From positions 97,501 through 159,500 of the forward strand of contig CAJNDS010000088.1 in the NCBI GenBank assembly GCA_905221605.1: a stretch of 62,000 nucleotides of DNA. The letters run 5' to 3'. The translations under genes were made by a program, and so were the position numbers. How positions within the stretch are numbered: the first letter of the stretch is position 1; every line of letters begins with the position of its first letter. This document shows positions 60,349 through 62,000 of this stretch, in pieces. Source of the DNA: Symbiodinium natans (lineage: Eukaryota > Sar > Dinophyceae > Suessiales > Symbiodiniaceae). A model generated the notes under the pieces. It saw only the letters and a program-made list of their open reading frames with translations. It had not been told where the DNA came from and did not search any database.

Positions 60349-60524
60349 GCTTAAGCCGCATGCTTGTGCCTGATGGGCGATCGACGGGGCGCGGCTGTGT
60401 TGATACAAACAAGTAGAGGCAGCCCACGCTCAACGACCTTCATTCGCAGAGGAACACAGGCCTAGGGTCCCGGAGGCCAAGACTTAGGGGTTTAGGGTTG
60501 AGGGTTGAGGGTTTAGGGTCTAGA

Positions 60525-60625
60525 GTGACACAGCAAGCTGGCGCTCGCTCTCTCAGGCTCCGTATCAGCCCGCCCTGAATCCCCATAATGTTCAGTCCAA
60601 GCTCAAGCCCAACACTGAGATTCCG
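60525..60625 (-). CDS. Exon-like island, unknown protein
   Basis: Minus frame VGLELGLNIMGIQGGLIRSL then RERAPACCVTL. Follows 60600-60851 in transcription order after an AATCTCAG site. Confidence 0.55.
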
Positions 60626-60851
60626 CAAAGACGTCCACAAGGATGTGGGCTCTTCTGAGCTTCAGCCGGAGCGAAACCCCCGCAGTCAGCACGAGCTGCG
60701 AGTTCGGACCCCCTGTGGGCACATGCGGAGTTCTCCACGTGAGCCTTGCCTCTGGGGAAGCTCTTAGAGAAACAATGTCAGAAATCTTGAGCGTGCCGCA
60801 TGGGTCTTGGCCAGCTGGTGGGGGTCCTCGTCCTGCAAGCAGCCTCGGCAT
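60600..60851 (-). CDS. Exon-like island, beta-rich peptide
   Basis: Minus frame TLKISDIVSLRASPEARLTW then RTPHVPTGGPNSQLVLTAGV and SLRLKLRRAHILVDVFAES. About 80 codons open, clear coding. No telomeric repeats nearby. Family not recognised. Confidence 0.62.
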
Positions 60852-61100
60852 CAGGCAATGACGAGCGCGCCTGGATCAGCGAAGACCCGTCGGTACTTTG
60901 GCCTGCATTTCGGGGGCAGCAGAGTGGGAGCCACGGACAGGCAGGCTGAGCAAGGCAACGTCCGCGAGCGCCACCGGACGCGGGTCCAGGTTAGGGCGGT
61001 AGGAATCGGGAACTCCTTAAAAGGGACTCTCTGCGCGGCACGCGGGGGCTTTCCAGAACGGAGCTGTGGCGCACAGGCTTTTCGCGGGGCGTAAGGTCTC
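60851..61100 (-). CDS. Coding-like segment upstream of 60851
   Basis: Minus frame KEFPIPTALTWTRVRWRSRT then LPCSACLSVAPTLLPPKCRP. A plus frame is also open; strand inferred from the neighbour. Confidence 0.42.
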
Positions 61101-61159
61101 AAGATTTTGGGGGTGTGGGTTTTAGGGATTTAGGCCTTAGGGTTTAGGGTTTTGGGTTT

Positions 61160-62000
61160 GGGGCTCGCGTGCCCCTCCATCGTGGCCCGAGGCTATTCAA
61201 CAGTCCCACAACCCTAAACCCTCTTATGGAACGCCTTGTCCTTGAAGTGCAACCGCACACCCTAAAATCCAAAAAAAGAGACCGCGGCTGGCCGCTGAGG
61301 CTCAGAAAGCTGACTTCAGCTCGGGGGCACCCGTCCAAGATCGGCGCAGCCGGGCTCACTGTGAGTGGCCCACCCCACCTTTGGCCCTCCGGGAGCTTCA
61401 GATGCAGGATTTGGGAACTCGGGCTTAAGGCCCAGCTAGGGCAACCTGTTTCATGCCACTTCCGAGAAGACAAGAGCGCAGCTCGTTGCAAGAGGTGCCC
61501 TCCCCGCCGCATCCTGGGGAGGTGTTGTGAGAACGCAGTGAGACACCCAGCTCATCCAGGAGGCACCGGTGACCTTCCGCACGCCCAGCAGGGCGGGCCT
61601 TGTAGTGTCCGCGCCTTGGGCCTCAGAGCCCCCACTAGAAGAAGGGGGCTCAGTGAACCCGAAACCCTGAACTCTGATTCAGAGGCGGCGCTGGCTCCAC
61701 GAGCTGACTCCCTTCCTGGCCATGCTCAGCCCCTAGCTGCGCCACATCGAAGACTGTGATAAGAGCCGACAGGAGGGCAGCTAGCACTCGGTTTCGAGCT
61801 TACGTGCCTCAGGGGTGCCTGAAGTGAAGAAGAGGCAGGTGCCCAGCACACGAGAAATGGCACCGAACCCGGAGATGGAAGGAGGCTGCACCCAGGAGGG
61901 CGCGGCTGGAGTGAAGCGATTCTTTCCCGGCCCTTGCGCGAGGGCGCAGCTGGGCTTGGAGCTTGCGGTAGGCCTTGGAGAAGAGCTGCGGGGCTTCAAG
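61160..62000. other. Coding-dense, repeat-poor right edge
   Basis: Long open frames on both strands (plus 61169-61759, minus 61144-61512) over the same GC-rich sequence. Candidate minus exon NPASEAPGGPKVGWATH near 61365-61415. Exons cannot be assigned confidently, and the window cuts the locus. Confidence 0.35.

Larger units (their letters stand above)
42485..60530. repeat. Interspersed telomere-type TTTAGGG/CCCTAAA blocks, right part
   Basis: Same organisation as left of the Helitron. Blocks thin out after about 56.5 kb and are nearly absent from 56.7-58.3 kb and after 60.6 kb, where the sequence becomes coding-dense. Confidence 0.88.

Overview
The window looks like a nuclear scaffold from a unicellular eukaryotic alga, most likely an alveolate (dinoflagellate or chromerid). 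This rests on three things: Arabidopsis-type TTTAGGG/CCCTAAA repeats spread through almost the whole window, very small exons, and a Helitron rolling-circle transposon gene. The species cannot be fixed from the sequence. There is one 100-base assembly gap (4974-5073).

Host regions (about 0.3-32.8 kb and 42.3-62 kb). The sequence alternates between telomere-like repeat blocks and unique GC-rich islands of about 45-150 bp. Read by eye in six frames, most islands are open in one frame that gives a normal-looking, repeat-free peptide, and many are bounded by AG acceptors and GT donors. I read them as exons, with the telomeric blocks (plus microsatellites and short inverted-repeat elements) filling the introns. 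Nearly all islands between 0.3 and 32.5 kb read on the minus strand, so one or several very fragmented minus-strand genes lie there. After 42 kb both strands are used. Only one host peptide carries a motif I can name: a thioesterase or alpha/beta-hydrolase-like GQSFG (56.5-56.7 kb). The island from 56.5 to 58.4 kb and the last 1.5 kb are almost free of telomeric repeats and coding-dense. Exon ends are approximate and gene models are not resolved.

Helitron region (about 32.8-42.3 kb). A plus-strand Rep-helicase gene covers 34519-39379. Its order is an N-terminal ASCH (PUA-like) domain, zinc-finger cysteines, the Helitron HUH Rep domain, then a PIF1-type helicase. It is broken by one frameshift and by an interruption with two stops between the two predicted catalytic tyrosines. 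A hairpin and a G-rich palindrome cluster lie upstream. A 2.4-kb palindromic TTTAGG-type satellite lies downstream.

Other mobile DNA: a 1.1-kb element with 45-bp terminal inverted repeats (17440-18575), an AT-rich 1.0-kb element with 31-bp inverted repeats (54449-55474), and several families of about 90-210-bp MITE-like elements. One MITE sits inside an exon-like island between exact 17-bp direct repeats. One telomeric block sits between 23-bp direct repeats in the same way, which suggests that both telomeric DNA and MITEs have been inserted and spliced as introns.
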